From positions 1 through 64,000 of the forward strand of contig JAIKZG010000032.1 in NCBI GenBank assembly GCA_024682415.1: 64,000 nucleotides of DNA. Direction: 5' to 3'. Numbering within the stretch: position 1 is the first letter of the stretch; every line of letters begins with the position of its first letter. Below, piece by piece: positions 27,772 through 36,500 of this stretch. Made by a program: the position numbers and the translations under genes. Under the pieces are notes generated by a model that was not told the DNA's origin, made no database searches, and saw nothing but the letters and a program-made list of their open reading frames with translations. This DNA is from Prevotella sp. (GTDB lineage: Bacteria > Bacteroidota > Bacteroidia > Bacteroidales > Bacteroidaceae).

Positions 27772-27921
27772 AGATATGCAGCGTTTCAAAAATAAAAATG
27801 AATAAAATCCCTTTGCATTTCTCTCAACTTGCAGTATCTTTAGATAAGATACGTGGCGTTTCGAAAGCAAAAATGAATGAATTCATTTTGTGCTTTACTC
27901 AACTTGCAGTATCTTTGCAAG
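27772..27921 (+). repeat. 75-bp tandem duplication carrying two promoters
   Basis: Two diverged copies (27772-27846 and 27847-27921) share GCGTTTC, AAAAATGAAT and CTCAACTTGCAGTATCTTT. Each holds a -33 TTTG (27812-27815; 27887-27890), a 19-bp spacer and a -7 box: TATCTTTA at 27835-27842 in the first copy and consensus TATCTTTG at 27910-27917 in the second. They are tandem promoters for the LysM/periplasmic-binding gene. Confidence 0.8.
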
Positions 27922-27980
27922 AAAATCAAGAGATTTTTCTCACAACAATCTAACATAAAAATATATATAGCAATAGTATT

Positions 27981-29384
27981 ATGAATTTTATCATGCATAA
28001 GAGTGTAATAAAGTGCGTATTCGCATTTTGCGCACTCGGTTTCTCTTCAAATATCTATGCTCAGGCGCAATGGCAAGACATGTATAAGGTGAAAAAGAAA
28101 GATACAATGTTTGGCATTGCAAAGCTGTATGGCATTACTGTAGACGAACTTATAAAGGCTAATCCCGATATGGCGTTGCCAGGATATACATTGAAAAAGG
28201 GCGACTACATCTATATTCCTGTGGCTAAAACCCAGAAGCCTGCCACGCCTGCAACCACGGCTAATAATGCCTTCACTGCTCAGCCTTCACAGGCTCACAA
28301 CGCTTCACGCACAGGCGACATTCGCCAACGTGCCATCAATGTGGGAGTGATGCTTCCTCTCCACAATGTAGATGGCGACGGCAAGCGAATGACAGAATAT
28401 TACAGAGGATTTCTCATGGCCTGCGAAAACCTCAAGGCAAGTGGAATCTCAGTGAATGTAAACGCATGGAATGTAGCTATAGATTCCGACATACGCCAGA
28501 CATTGCTCGACCCTAAGGCAAAGGAATGCGACATCATTTTCGGTCCTCTCTATACCAAGCAGGTGAAGAGTGTGGCTGATTTCTGCAAGCGCAATGGCTC
28601 TAAGCTCGTGATACCATTCTCTATCACAGCCAACGATGTGCAGACCAACAATGCCGTAATACAGGTGTATCAGACTCCTGCCGACCTGAACGAACACGCC
28701 ATAAAGTCTTATCTTGAGCGTTTCCCGGATGCTCATGCCGTAATCGTAGATTGCAGCGATTCGCTAAGCGATAAGGGTGCATTCACCTATGGCTTGCGCA
28801 AGCAGTTAGACGCTCGTGGTCAGCAATATAGCCTCACAAGCTTAAAGTCAAACGAAAGCTCATTTGCCAACGCTTTCAGCAAGACGAAGCCTAATGTTGT
28901 GATACTCAATACAGGGCGTTCACCTCAGCTCAACGCCACTTTTGCCCGTCTCAACAGCCTCACGGCAAAACATCCCGATCTGCGCATTTCAATGTTTGGT
29001 TACACAGAGTGGCTTATGTATACAAGCGTTTATCTTGAACTTTTTCATAAGTACGACGCCTATATTCCTACCACATTCTATTACAACTCAGCGTCTACAT
29101 CTACGCGCGTGCTCGAACAGCAGTATCGCCGATGGTTCAGAACAGATATGCAGCAGGCATTGCCACGCTTCGCCCTCACTGGCTACGACCATGCGGAATA
29201 TTTCCTCCGCGGACTTCATGAGCACGGACTTTGGTTTAATGGCTCACGCTCTGCCAGCACCTATGTTTCTTTGCAGTCGCCAATGCACTTCGTAAAGGTG
29301 GGCAACGATGGCGGACTGAAGAATACTGCTTTCATGCTCGTACACTACAAAAAGAATGGAACTTCAGAATCAATAAATTATTAA
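27981..29384 (+). CDS. LysM plus periplasmic-binding-fold protein
   Basis: A 467-residue secreted protein. A signal peptide (ending NIYAQA) precedes a LysM domain (YKVKKKDTMFGIAKLYGITVDELIKANPD, about 35-80), a Pro/Thr-rich linker, and a type-1 periplasmic-binding (LivJ-like) fold from about 110. That fold begins INVGVMLPLHNVDGDGKRMTEYYRGFL and includes CDIIFGPLYTKQVKSVADFCKRN. No transporter genes are adjacent, so it is probably a cell-wall-bound envelope factor rather than an ABC substrate receptor. The ATG at 27993 is an alternative start. The stop directly abuts the next ATG. Confidence 0.85.
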   Translation: MNFIMHKSVIKCVFAFCALGFSSNIYAQAQWQDMYKVKKKDTMFGIAKLYGITVDELIKANPDMALPGYTLKKGDYIYIPVAKTQKPATPATTANNAFTAQPSQAHNASRTGDIRQRAINVGVMLPLHNVDGDGKRMTEYYRGFLMACENLKASGISVNVNAWNVAIDSDIRQTLLDPKAKECDIIFGPLYTKQVKSVADFCKRNGSKLVIPFSITANDVQTNNAVIQVYQTPADLNEHAIKSYLERFPDAHAVIVDCSDSLSDKGAFTYGLRKQLDARGQQYSLTSLKSNESSFANAFSKTKPNVVILNTGRSPQLNATFARLNSLTAKHPDLRISMFGYTEWLMYTSVYLELFHKYDAYIPTTFYYNSASTSTRVLEQQYRRWFRTDMQQALPRFALTGYDHAEYFLRGLHEHGLWFNGSRSASTYVSLQSPMHFVKVGNDGGLKNTAFMLVHYKKNGTSESINY

Positions 29385-30161
29385 ATGTTGAATAAAAAAA
29401 TAAAACTTACTTTCCTTGCGCTTTTCCTTCTCGCATCAGGGGCGCATGCTCAGATAGGCGAACATCGCAACGACCTCGCCATTGGCGTAAACGGCGGCTA
29501 TGTGTTGAGCAACATCGGCTTCACTCCTAAAGTGAACCAGGGCATGCACACTGGCTTCACGGGAGGCATTTCAGCCCGCTATGTCAGCGAGAAATATTTC
29601 TCCACCATCTGCTCTATCTATGCCGAGCTCAACTATGCCAACATCGGCTGGAAGGAAGACATAAAGAACATGGATGGAAGCGCGTTTATCGACAAGACCA
29701 CGGGCAACCCTCAAGAGTACACTCGTTCGCTCACATATATTCAGCTCCCCGTCTTTGCCCATCTGGCATGGGGAAGGGAAGTGAAAGGCTGCAACTTCTT
29801 CCTTAATCTCGGTCCGCAGTTTGGATTTCTCATGAGCGAGAGCACAAAGACCAATTTCACCGTCACCCCCGATTACGAGAAGAATGGCTATGCTGAGGGG
29901 CGTGCCTTCAAGCATGTGGCTCAGGACACGATGAAAGTGGAAAACAAATTCGATTATGGTATTGCCGCCGGCATCGGTATGGAATATTCCAACAGTAAGC
30001 TCGGCCATTTCCTCATCGAGGCGCGCTATTATTACGGCTTGGGAAATATCTATGGCGACTCCAAGCGTGATTATTTCTCAAAATCGAATATCGGCAACAT
30101 AGTGCTCAAGGCTACATATCTATTTGATATTACGCGCACTAAGGGCACAAGTAGAAAGTAA
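29385..30161 (+). CDS. Outer-membrane beta-barrel protein (porin/PorT-like)
   Basis: A 258-residue protein with a signal peptide (TFLALFLLASGAHA, cleaved before QI). The mature part consists of alternating hydrophobic/aromatic strands (LAIGVNGGYVLSNIGF, YIQLPVFAHLAW, FFLNLGPQFGFLM, FLIEARYYYGLGNIY) and ends in a barrel strand FDI. This is the outer_membrane_beta-barrel/PorT-like type of Bacteroidetes. It starts at the base after the upstream stop (TAA|ATG), so the pair is translationally coupled, suggesting a joint envelope role. Confidence 0.82.
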   Translation: MLNKKIKLTFLALFLLASGAHAQIGEHRNDLAIGVNGGYVLSNIGFTPKVNQGMHTGFTGGISARYVSEKYFSTICSIYAELNYANIGWKEDIKNMDGSAFIDKTTGNPQEYTRSLTYIQLPVFAHLAWGREVKGCNFFLNLGPQFGFLMSESTKTNFTVTPDYEKNGYAEGRAFKHVAQDTMKVENKFDYGIAAGIGMEYSNSKLGHFLIEARYYYGLGNIYGDSKRDYFSKSNIGNIVLKATYLFDITRTKGTSRK

Positions 30162-30171
30162 AAGTTTATAT

Positions 30172-31269
30172 ATGGATAAAACTCTTCGCTCACAACTCGT
30201 CTGGCTGTGCAACGTCACTGGCAAGCCAATCTTGAAGCTCACCAACAAAGACTATGCCGACAACGGCCTGCAAACCATTGTCGACAAATATGGTTCTGCT
30301 TACAACGCCAATCTGATAGTTTTTAATGAGTTGCAGCACACCATCACGGGATGGCCCGGAGGAAAGCCCGATGCCGACGACACCTATCGCCCAGAGCGTG
30401 CCAAGCCATGGCCAAAGAGGGTAGTAGTGTTCTCGCCCCATCCCGACGACGATGTAATTTCCATGGGTGGCACCATCCGCCGACTGGTGAATCATGGTCA
30501 TGAGGTGCATGTGGCTTACGAAACGTCGGGCGACATTGCCGTGAGCGATGAAGAGGTAATGAAATATATGCACTTCATCAACGGCTTCAACCAGCTTTTC
30601 GGTGGAGATTTCGATGAAGTGATAAAGCAGAAATACAACGAGATAAAGCAATTCCTTGCCGAGAAGCAGCCATCAGATTTAGATTCGCGCGACATTCTCA
30701 CCATCAAAGGTCTTATCCGTCGTGGAGAGGCTCGCATGGCTTGCGCTTACAATGGCATTCCAAAGAAAAACGTGCATTTTCTCGACCTTCCTTTCTATGA
30801 ATCGGGCAAAGTGGAGAAGCTCCCTATGACCGATGCCGACATCAACATCGTGAAGGCACTTTTGCAAGACGTGAAGCCTCATCAGATTTTTGTCGCCGCC
30901 GACTGGGCCGATCCTCATGCCACCCATAAGAAATGCACCGAAGCCGTGTTTCAGGCATTCGATGATGCCGTGGCAAAAGGCGAGGAATGGACTCGCGACT
31001 GCATCATCTGGATGTATCGTGGTGCGTGGGCAGAATGGGCTGTCGAGGAAATAGACATGTGTGTGCCGCTCAGCCCCGAGGAGCTTCTTGCCAAGCGCAC
31101 CGCCATCCTCAAACATCAGTCGCAGGCAGAGGGTGCGCCATTCCTTGGCGACGACGAGCGATTATTCTGGCAGAGAGCCGAAGACCGCAATCGTGGCACG
31201 GCAGAGGTCTACGACCGCCTTGGGCTTGCCTGTTATGAAGCAATGGAAGCCTTCAAGAGGAGGGGATAA
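30172..31269 (+). CDS. Stand-alone PIG-L/LmbE deacetylase domain related to the NagB-fusion C-terminus
   Basis: A 365-residue protein. It starts MDKTLRSQLVWLCNVTGKP, the sequence that in Bacteroidales glucosamine-6-phosphate deaminase fusions joins the NagB isomerase to the C-terminal PIG-L domain (family knowledge). The PIG-L motif SPHPDDDVISMGGT (about 88-101) supplies the zinc-binding PHPDD, with a later HATHKK. No NagB part precedes it: the ATG at 30172 follows a beta-barrel gene on the same strand. The likely chemistry is N-deacetylation of an amino sugar or similar; the substrate is unknown. Confidence 0.82.
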   Translation: MDKTLRSQLVWLCNVTGKPILKLTNKDYADNGLQTIVDKYGSAYNANLIVFNELQHTITGWPGGKPDADDTYRPERAKPWPKRVVVFSPHPDDDVISMGGTIRRLVNHGHEVHVAYETSGDIAVSDEEVMKYMHFINGFNQLFGGDFDEVIKQKYNEIKQFLAEKQPSDLDSRDILTIKGLIRRGEARMACAYNGIPKKNVHFLDLPFYESGKVEKLPMTDADINIVKALLQDVKPHQIFVAADWADPHATHKKCTEAVFQAFDDAVAKGEEWTRDCIIWMYRGAWAEWAVEEIDMCVPLSPEELLAKRTAILKHQSQAEGAPFLGDDERLFWQRAEDRNRGTAEVYDRLGLACYEAMEAFKRRG

Positions 31270-31294
31270 GAAAAAGAAAAATCAACTATTTTTT

Positions 31295-31663
31295 ATGGGA
31301 AGAAATAAATTTTCACAGCAGGAAATAAAGAATATAGGCAAATTGCTGAAACTGAAAAACGCGGGAAATCGCTTTCAGCAGAAACAGGTGCGCCACGAGC
31401 TGCGCACAAAGTATGAATTCAATATCTCTGATTTTAATGAGCCTGGCAAGGCGTTTGGAGAAGAGGAGCTGGAAGATGCTCTAAAGCGTGGCGCGATACA
31501 GATTCTCGACGACGCCACGATAGCCGACATGAAGGCAAAGCGCGCTCGCGATAAGGCAAAAGACGAAGCTAAGCGACAGCAGGAAGCCATTGCAAGCGGT
31601 GAGCAGACCGACTGGCAACAGGCAGTAAAGGAATGGGAAGACTGGGAGAAGTCGCAGAAATAG
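31295..31663 (+). CDS. Small charged protein of unknown function
   Basis: A 122-residue, strongly charged protein (MGRNKFSQQEIKNIGKLLKL) with a predicted helical C-terminal half very rich in Lys, Ala, Asp and Glu (ADMKAKRARDKAKDEAKRQQ) and several Trp at the end. No signal peptide or known motif. It is found 25 nt after the PIG-L gene and before a strong terminator. The start at 31295 is preferred over a longer in-frame start inside the PIG-L gene. Confidence 0.7.
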   Translation: MGRNKFSQQEIKNIGKLLKLKNAGNRFQQKQVRHELRTKYEFNISDFNEPGKAFGEEELEDALKRGAIQILDDATIADMKAKRARDKAKDEAKRQQEAIASGEQTDWQQAVKEWEDWEKSQK

Positions 31664-31687
31664 ATTGTTCGCAAAAGAAAAAACATA

Positions 31688-31736
31688 AAACGTATTTAAA
31701 GCACACTGCAATAATTGCTTTAAATACGTTTTTTTA
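31688..31736 (+). terminator. Terminator ending the 28-31.7 kb transcript
   Basis: A perfect 15-bp stem, AACGTATTTAAAGCA (31689-31703) with TGCTTTAAATACGTT (31716-31730), followed by TTTTT. Confidence 0.9.
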
Positions 31737-31841
31737 TTTATATATAAGGTAAGCTTTTCAAAATATGGAGCAAGAAAAGTTTAAATCCTATTTTGGTTTA
31801 GATTAAAATCAAATTCTCAAATTCAAACAAGATTATTGAAA

Positions 31842-31875
31842 AGCATTTTTCCCTAAAATCAAAGGGGGAAAATGC
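31842..31875. other. Hairpin at the edge of the phased repeat array
   Basis: GCATTTTTCCC (about 31842-31852) pairs with GGGGAAAATGC (about 31865-31875) around an 11-12 nt loop. It is not followed by a T run, and no gene is visible on either side for about 150 bp. Confidence 0.55.
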
Positions 31876-31876
31876 G

Positions 31877-32192
31877 TTTTGTAAATAAAAGCGTTTTGAT
31901 GAACTGAATGAAGACAATTTTGTAAATTAAAACGTTTTGAAAAACTTAAAAGGGATATTTTCTCAAAAAAAATCGCTTTAATTTACATTTCAACATCGAT
32001 TTTGATTTTCAAAACACTTTTATTTACAAAATTATGATGATGCGGAAAATAAAAACGGTTTTATTTACATTTTTATGGCAGTTTCGATTTTCAAAACGTT
32101 TTAATTTACAAAATAGGGTAGTGTCGTTTCATCAAAACGTTTTTATTTACAAATCACTTTGATTTTTCATCAAAACGCTTTAATTTACATTT
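31877..32192. repeat. Array of eight ~22-bp motifs at 41-bp period
   Basis: The motif is TCAAAACGYTTTWATTTACA plus about 3 nt. Two copies are in reverse orientation (31877-31899, 31918-31940) and six forward (about 31963-31990, 32009-32030, 32052-32072, 32091-32113, 32132-32153, 32170-32192). The ATTTAC anchors of the forward copies fall at 31981, 32022, 32063, 32104, 32145 and 32183: four spacings of exactly 41 bp and one of 38. The reverse pair is also 41 bp apart. The 18-20 bp spacers are mostly unrelated. No cas gene is nearby. Confidence 0.9.
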
Positions 32193-32349
32193 TCGCTTGT
32201 AACTAATTGATGTCTAAACGTTTAGAATTTCGCCTTTACAGAATTTAACCTCAAAAACATCGCCATTTTCGCTGATTTTTCAGTGAAAACGCACGATTCT
32301 TAGGTTTTCAAGCAGATAGAAATTCTTTCCGCAAAATGCCCTCTACTGC
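32193..32349. other. AT-rich intergenic remainder
   Basis: Between the array and the promoter of the small membrane-protein gene nothing gene-like is seen. A short palindrome, CTAAACGTTTAG, lies at 32214-32225. Confidence 0.6.
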
Positions 32350-32380
32350 TTGAAATTTTCGTCGTAATTGATTACCTTTG
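32350..32380 (+). promoter_or_regulatory. Promoter of the small membrane-protein gene
   Basis: TTG at 32350-32352 and TACCTTTG at 32373-32380, separated by 20 bp. The ATG follows at 32413, so the in-frame ATG at 32368 lies upstream of transcription. Confidence 0.65.
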
Positions 32381-32412
32381 CAAGGTTTTATGTTGAATTA
32401 GAAAGAAACAGA

Positions 32413-33069
32413 ATGAAAAAGTTTGTATTACTTATATTTTTTACTGCATTATCTATGGTTTCGTTTGCACTTCCCAAAGATAGTGCAAACGCTGTTACAA
32501 TGGTTGCCTATGAACAAAGATGGCTTGATGCGGAAGGAACGATTTCACTAAGAAATAATACTGATAAACCTATAGAAAATGTCTATTTCATGATTACCTA
32601 TCTTGATATGAAAGGTAATGAGAAGGACTATAAAACTTTTGCGTATAAAATTGATATAGAGCCGGGTAAGACCAAGGAATTAGATATTCCTGCTTATGAG
32701 CATGAAAGATTTTATCATTATTATAAGACACAGGATGACTATGGACATCCTGCTTTCAAAATCAGATATAGCCTTAAAGGATATAATCTTTCAAAAGAGG
32801 AAATAAGAGAATTGAATTATAATAAAGGTAATATAGACAGTATAGATAATGATTTTGCTTTTATGAGTATTGGCTTTATTATCTTTGCTATATTATTCAT
32901 TATATTTATTACGTGCGTTTTGTATGTTGTAGTTGCAATGATGGCTAAACATCGACATCGCAGTGTTGTGTTATGGCTTCTGCTAAGTTTTATCGCGACA
33001 CCACTTCTTATTATCCTTATATTGCTTATCGTCGGCAATAATGATAATTATTATTTGAATGAAGATTAA
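32413..33069 (+). CDS. Exported membrane protein with FxLYD-like domain
   Basis: A 218-residue protein. The signal peptide (MKKFVLLIFFTALSMVSFA) is followed by an extracytoplasmic beta domain of about 110 residues (GTISLRNNTDKPIENVYFMITYLD, then IEPGKTKELDIPAY), which resembles FxLYD-type domains. Two C-terminal membrane helices follow (about 149-175 and 184-208). Codon use and base composition are more AT-rich than in the housekeeping genes. Function unknown. It lies between the repeat array and the structured leader of the defence operon, so it may belong to the island. Confidence 0.75.
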   Translation: MKKFVLLIFFTALSMVSFALPKDSANAVTMVAYEQRWLDAEGTISLRNNTDKPIENVYFMITYLDMKGNEKDYKTFAYKIDIEPGKTKELDIPAYEHERFYHYYKTQDDYGHPAFKIRYSLKGYNLSKEEIRELNYNKGNIDSIDNDFAFMSIGFIIFAILFIIFITCVLYVVVAMMAKHRHRSVVLWLLLSFIATPLLIILILLIVGNNDNYYLNED

Positions 33070-33159
33070 AGGTAGCTACGAAGCGAGAATTAATAATCAT
33101 ATTTGTGAGATATTTGGATAAAACTTTAAATTTTATTTTAATTATCGAATAATTTGTGT

Positions 33160-33177
33160 TAATTTTGTTCGCGAACA
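33160..33177 (+). promoter_or_regulatory. -7 box overlapped by a perfect 12-bp palindrome
   Basis: TAATTTTG (33160-33167) is a TAnnTTTG box. TGTTCGCGAACA (33166-33177) is a perfect palindrome overlapping it and the expected transcription start, a good operator candidate. No clear -33 element is visible. Confidence 0.5.
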
Positions 33178-33249
33178 TATATTGTATTCTACTTATGTAG
33201 ATGGCATTAACATTATAACATATTATATATCAACAAAATAGAAGAAATA

Positions 33250-33288
33250 GCCCAAAGTTTAGACTAAATGATAAAGTCTAATCATGGG
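33250..33288 (+). other. Hairpin in the defence-operon leader
   Basis: CCCA (from about 33251) pairs with TGGG (to about 33287), and TTAGACT (33260-33266) with AGTCTAA (33275-33281). It is the first of several RNA-like elements between the promoter and the ATG at 33523. Confidence 0.55.
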
Positions 33289-33326
33289 TGATGAAAATAT
33301 TAATTAAGACATAAAGACATAAGAAA

Positions 33327-33495
33327 GCGTTTACTTTCCGAGAGTAACATCAGAAATCGCCAAATTTCAAATGATAATACAACTCTAAGGAAGGTAAACG
33401 CCTGCGCCGATATAGGTGTGGGCGTTTCCTTCGTAGTTGTATAGGTGTTTGGCGATACCTTGATGTTAGCGAAGGAAGTCCACACCTTTCTTTTT
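33327..33495 (+). ncRNA. Structured leader or small RNA with alternative pairings and a terminator
   Basis: Local hairpin A pairs GCGTTTACTTTCC (33327-33339) with GGAAGGTAAACGC (33389-33401). Hairpin B pairs GGTGTGG (33415-33421) and TTCCTTCG (33426-33433) with CGAAGGAA (33470-33477) and CCACACC (33480-33486), and is followed by TTTCTTTTT: a terminator. The loops and stems of A also pair with B. AACATCA 33346-33352 pairs with TGATGTT 33461-33467, ATCGCCAAA 33356-33364 with TTTGGCGAT 33448-33456, and ATACAACT 33377-33384 with AGTTGTAT 33435-33442. GGAAGGTAAACGCC also pairs with GGGCGTTTCC. Together these give one 150-nt rod. The two folds exclude each other. It could be an attenuator, a rod-shaped 6S-like RNA, or a MITE-type inverted repeat. 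Confidence 0.65.
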
Positions 33496-33522
33496 GCTCC
33501 CTTGTCTGCAAAAAGAACTAAT

Positions 33523-36500
33523 ATGGCGCGTATCTATGATAACATTAACAATCAGTTTACTGATGGATTAAAAACATTTATTACTGAGCCTGGAGCTACG
33601 CGAGTGGATTTTTGCGTAGGCTATTTTAATCTTCGAGGTTGGGATTTCATTGATGAAATAATAGACCAATTGCCCGGCGAGGACATTTATGAAGAATGCG
33701 AAAACGCGACGAAGCATCGCACTTGCCGTTTGCTTGTGGGAATGCACCCCCGACAGGATGATATTCTTCGCCAGCTATATGGCAGTGGCGTGAAGCGCAT
33801 AGATGCAGAAGCGATAAACAAATATAAGTATCAAATTGCGCAGGAGTTTAAACATCAGTTGCATATCGGTTATCAAACGAATAAGGATAAGCACACATTG
33901 CAACACCTTTCGCAGCAACTTAAAAACGGAAAACTTTGTGTGAAGCTGTATCTCGCCTCGCAGCTCCATGCCAAATTATATGTCATTCATTACAGTAGCC
34001 AATTGTCGCCGAGTCGCTCTTTGCTTGGCAGCAGTAATCTTACTTATTCAGGATTAAAGGGACAAGGCGAACTCGATACTGACGTGGCTGACAATGACTC
34101 AAACAAAGTCCTCGACGATTGGTTTGAAGATAAATGGAATAATAGAAAATGTGTGGATATTTCTGCCGAGCTTGCTAATATTATTGATAACAGTTGGGCG
34201 GCAGAGGAAGAAATTCCACCTTATTATATATACCTCCGCACAGCATATATGCTAAGTCGGGATGTGCGTGACAGCTTAAAGTTTTATCAAATACCTATGG
34301 AATTTGATAAAGACCTCTTTCAGTTTCAAAAGAATGCGGTAAAGATTCTCTGCCGTCATCTCAACAACGATAAGCGCAACGGAGCTTTGCTTGGCGATGT
34401 GGTAGGTCTTGGCAAAACTATCACAGCCTGCTGTGTAGCAAAAATTTATGAAAACACTTATGGCTGTAGTAGTCTTGTGATATGTCCTGCCAATCTGCAA
34501 AAGATGTGGAAAGGATATGTTAATAAATATGACTTAAAGACAGATATTATTTCTAATGCGGTGGATTTCAAAATTGATGAGATGAAATTCTATCGCCTGA
34601 TAATAATCGATGAAAGCCACAACCTGCGTAATGAGAATGGACGGCGCTATAAAAGAATAAAAGACCTTGTGAAACATCAAGGCAGCAGCGTGCTTCTCCT
34701 TACAGCCACTCCATATAATAAAGACTATCGCGACATCAGTGCGCAGCTGAAACTCTTTATTTCTGAGGATCAGGATCTTGGAGTGCGCCCTGAAAAATAT
34801 ATAGAGCAAATAGGAGGCGAGCGTGCCTTTATGCAGAAGCATAGCGAGATTTTAATTCGCAGTATCAATGCTTTTGAGAAAAGTAACGACCCCGACGACT
34901 GGAACAGTTTGATAAAACTCTTTATGGTGCGTCGCACTCGCACTTTCATTCAGGAGAATTTCGCAAAGCTCGATGCCAACAACGGCAGGAGATATCTTGA
35001 GTTTAGCGATGGACGTCGCAGTTATTTCCCTAAGCGTCTGCCAAAGGCTATAAAATTCCCTACCGAGGGTAACGACCAGTTTAACAGGCTCTATTCTGCC
35101 AAGATGGTAGATTTGATAGAATCTTTGTCATTGCCTCGATATGGATTGTCTAACTATCTGAACGATAGCAAAATACAAGATGCTTCCGACAGCGACAAGC
35201 AGTTGTTTGATAATCTTTCTCGCGCTGGTGTACGCATGATGGGATTCTGTAAAAGCACATTCTTTAAGCGTATGGACAGTAGCGGATTTGCTTTCCTGCT
35301 CACCCTTTATCGCCACATTTTGCGCAATGCAATATATATCTACGCTATAAGCAACAATTTAGATTTGCCAATCGGTGATGAAAATGAGTTGCCCGATGAT
35401 TTTACTGATGAGAATGATATTAATTCTACGGCTTTTAATGATTTGCGTGGTCTTAGAATAAATTCTGATGGCGAAATCGTTATCCCTACATCAATGGATG
35501 AATACATGGATATTGCCAATGTGTATTATAACGAGATAAAGCACAAAAGCAATCTTTCATGGCTTAGCAGCAAATATTTCAAGCGCACGCTAAAACAGAA
35601 ACTAAAGAATGACTGCGAAACTATTATCAGCATGATAGAATATTGCGGAGCATGGCAACCGCAAGGTGATAAGAAGCTGATTTCGCTTATTAACCTTCTC
35701 ACCGGCAAGCATGCCAATGATAAGGTGCTCATTTTCACTCAGTTTTCTGATACTGCAGAATATATTTATCGCGAATTGAAGGAATTCGGAATTTCTAATG
35801 TGGATATAGCCACAGGCGACAGTGAAGACCCAACATCTTCGGCTCGCAGATTTTCGCCTGTCAGCAATGGCTATGATGTAAGTGCTCAGGACGAAACTCG
35901 TGTGCTTATTGCTACCGATGTTTTGAGCGAGGGACAAAATTTGCAGGATGCCCATATCATTCTCAACTATGATTTGCCATGGGCTATTATTCGCCTTATT
36001 CAGCGTGCCGGTCGTGTAGACCGCATTGGGCAGACATCAGAGGAAATCATGTGTTATTCGTTCTTTCCTGCCAATGGTATAGAGCAGATTATAGGTCTGC
36101 GTCAGCGTCTTAACAATCGCATTAATGAGAATGCCAATGCCGTTGGCAGTGATGAAGTATTCTTTGAGGGCAATGAAAAGAATCTAATGGATTTGTATAA
36201 TGAAAAAGCAAATCTTGATGAAGATGAAGACAGCGATGTAGACCTCATGTCGCAGGCTTACCAGATATGGAAACACGCCATAACAGGTAAGCCCGAATTA
36301 GAAGCTGCGATAGAAAATTTGCCTGATATGGCTTATGCAACTATGAATAAGTCGCAGATGGAAGGTGTCGTTACTTATGCCAAAACATATAATGGCTTTG
36401 ACATCTTGTCTTATCTTGGCAGAAATGGCGAAACCATCACTACATCGCAGAGCGAAATTTTGAAGGCTATGGCATGCCAACCATGCACTCCGAATGTTTC

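Noticed and set aside
31877-32192. CRISPR array
   Set aside because: Spacers are only 18-20 bp, repeats vary in sequence, two units are inverted, and no cas genes are present.
33327-33495. Retron msr-msd RNA
   Set aside because: Inverted-repeat ends are present, but there is no reverse transcriptase gene anywhere in the window.
33445-33522. N-terminal extension of the PLD-SNF2 protein
   Set aside because: The extra codons lie inside the terminator hairpin and T tract and have no domain similarity; the ATG at 33523 is the natural start.
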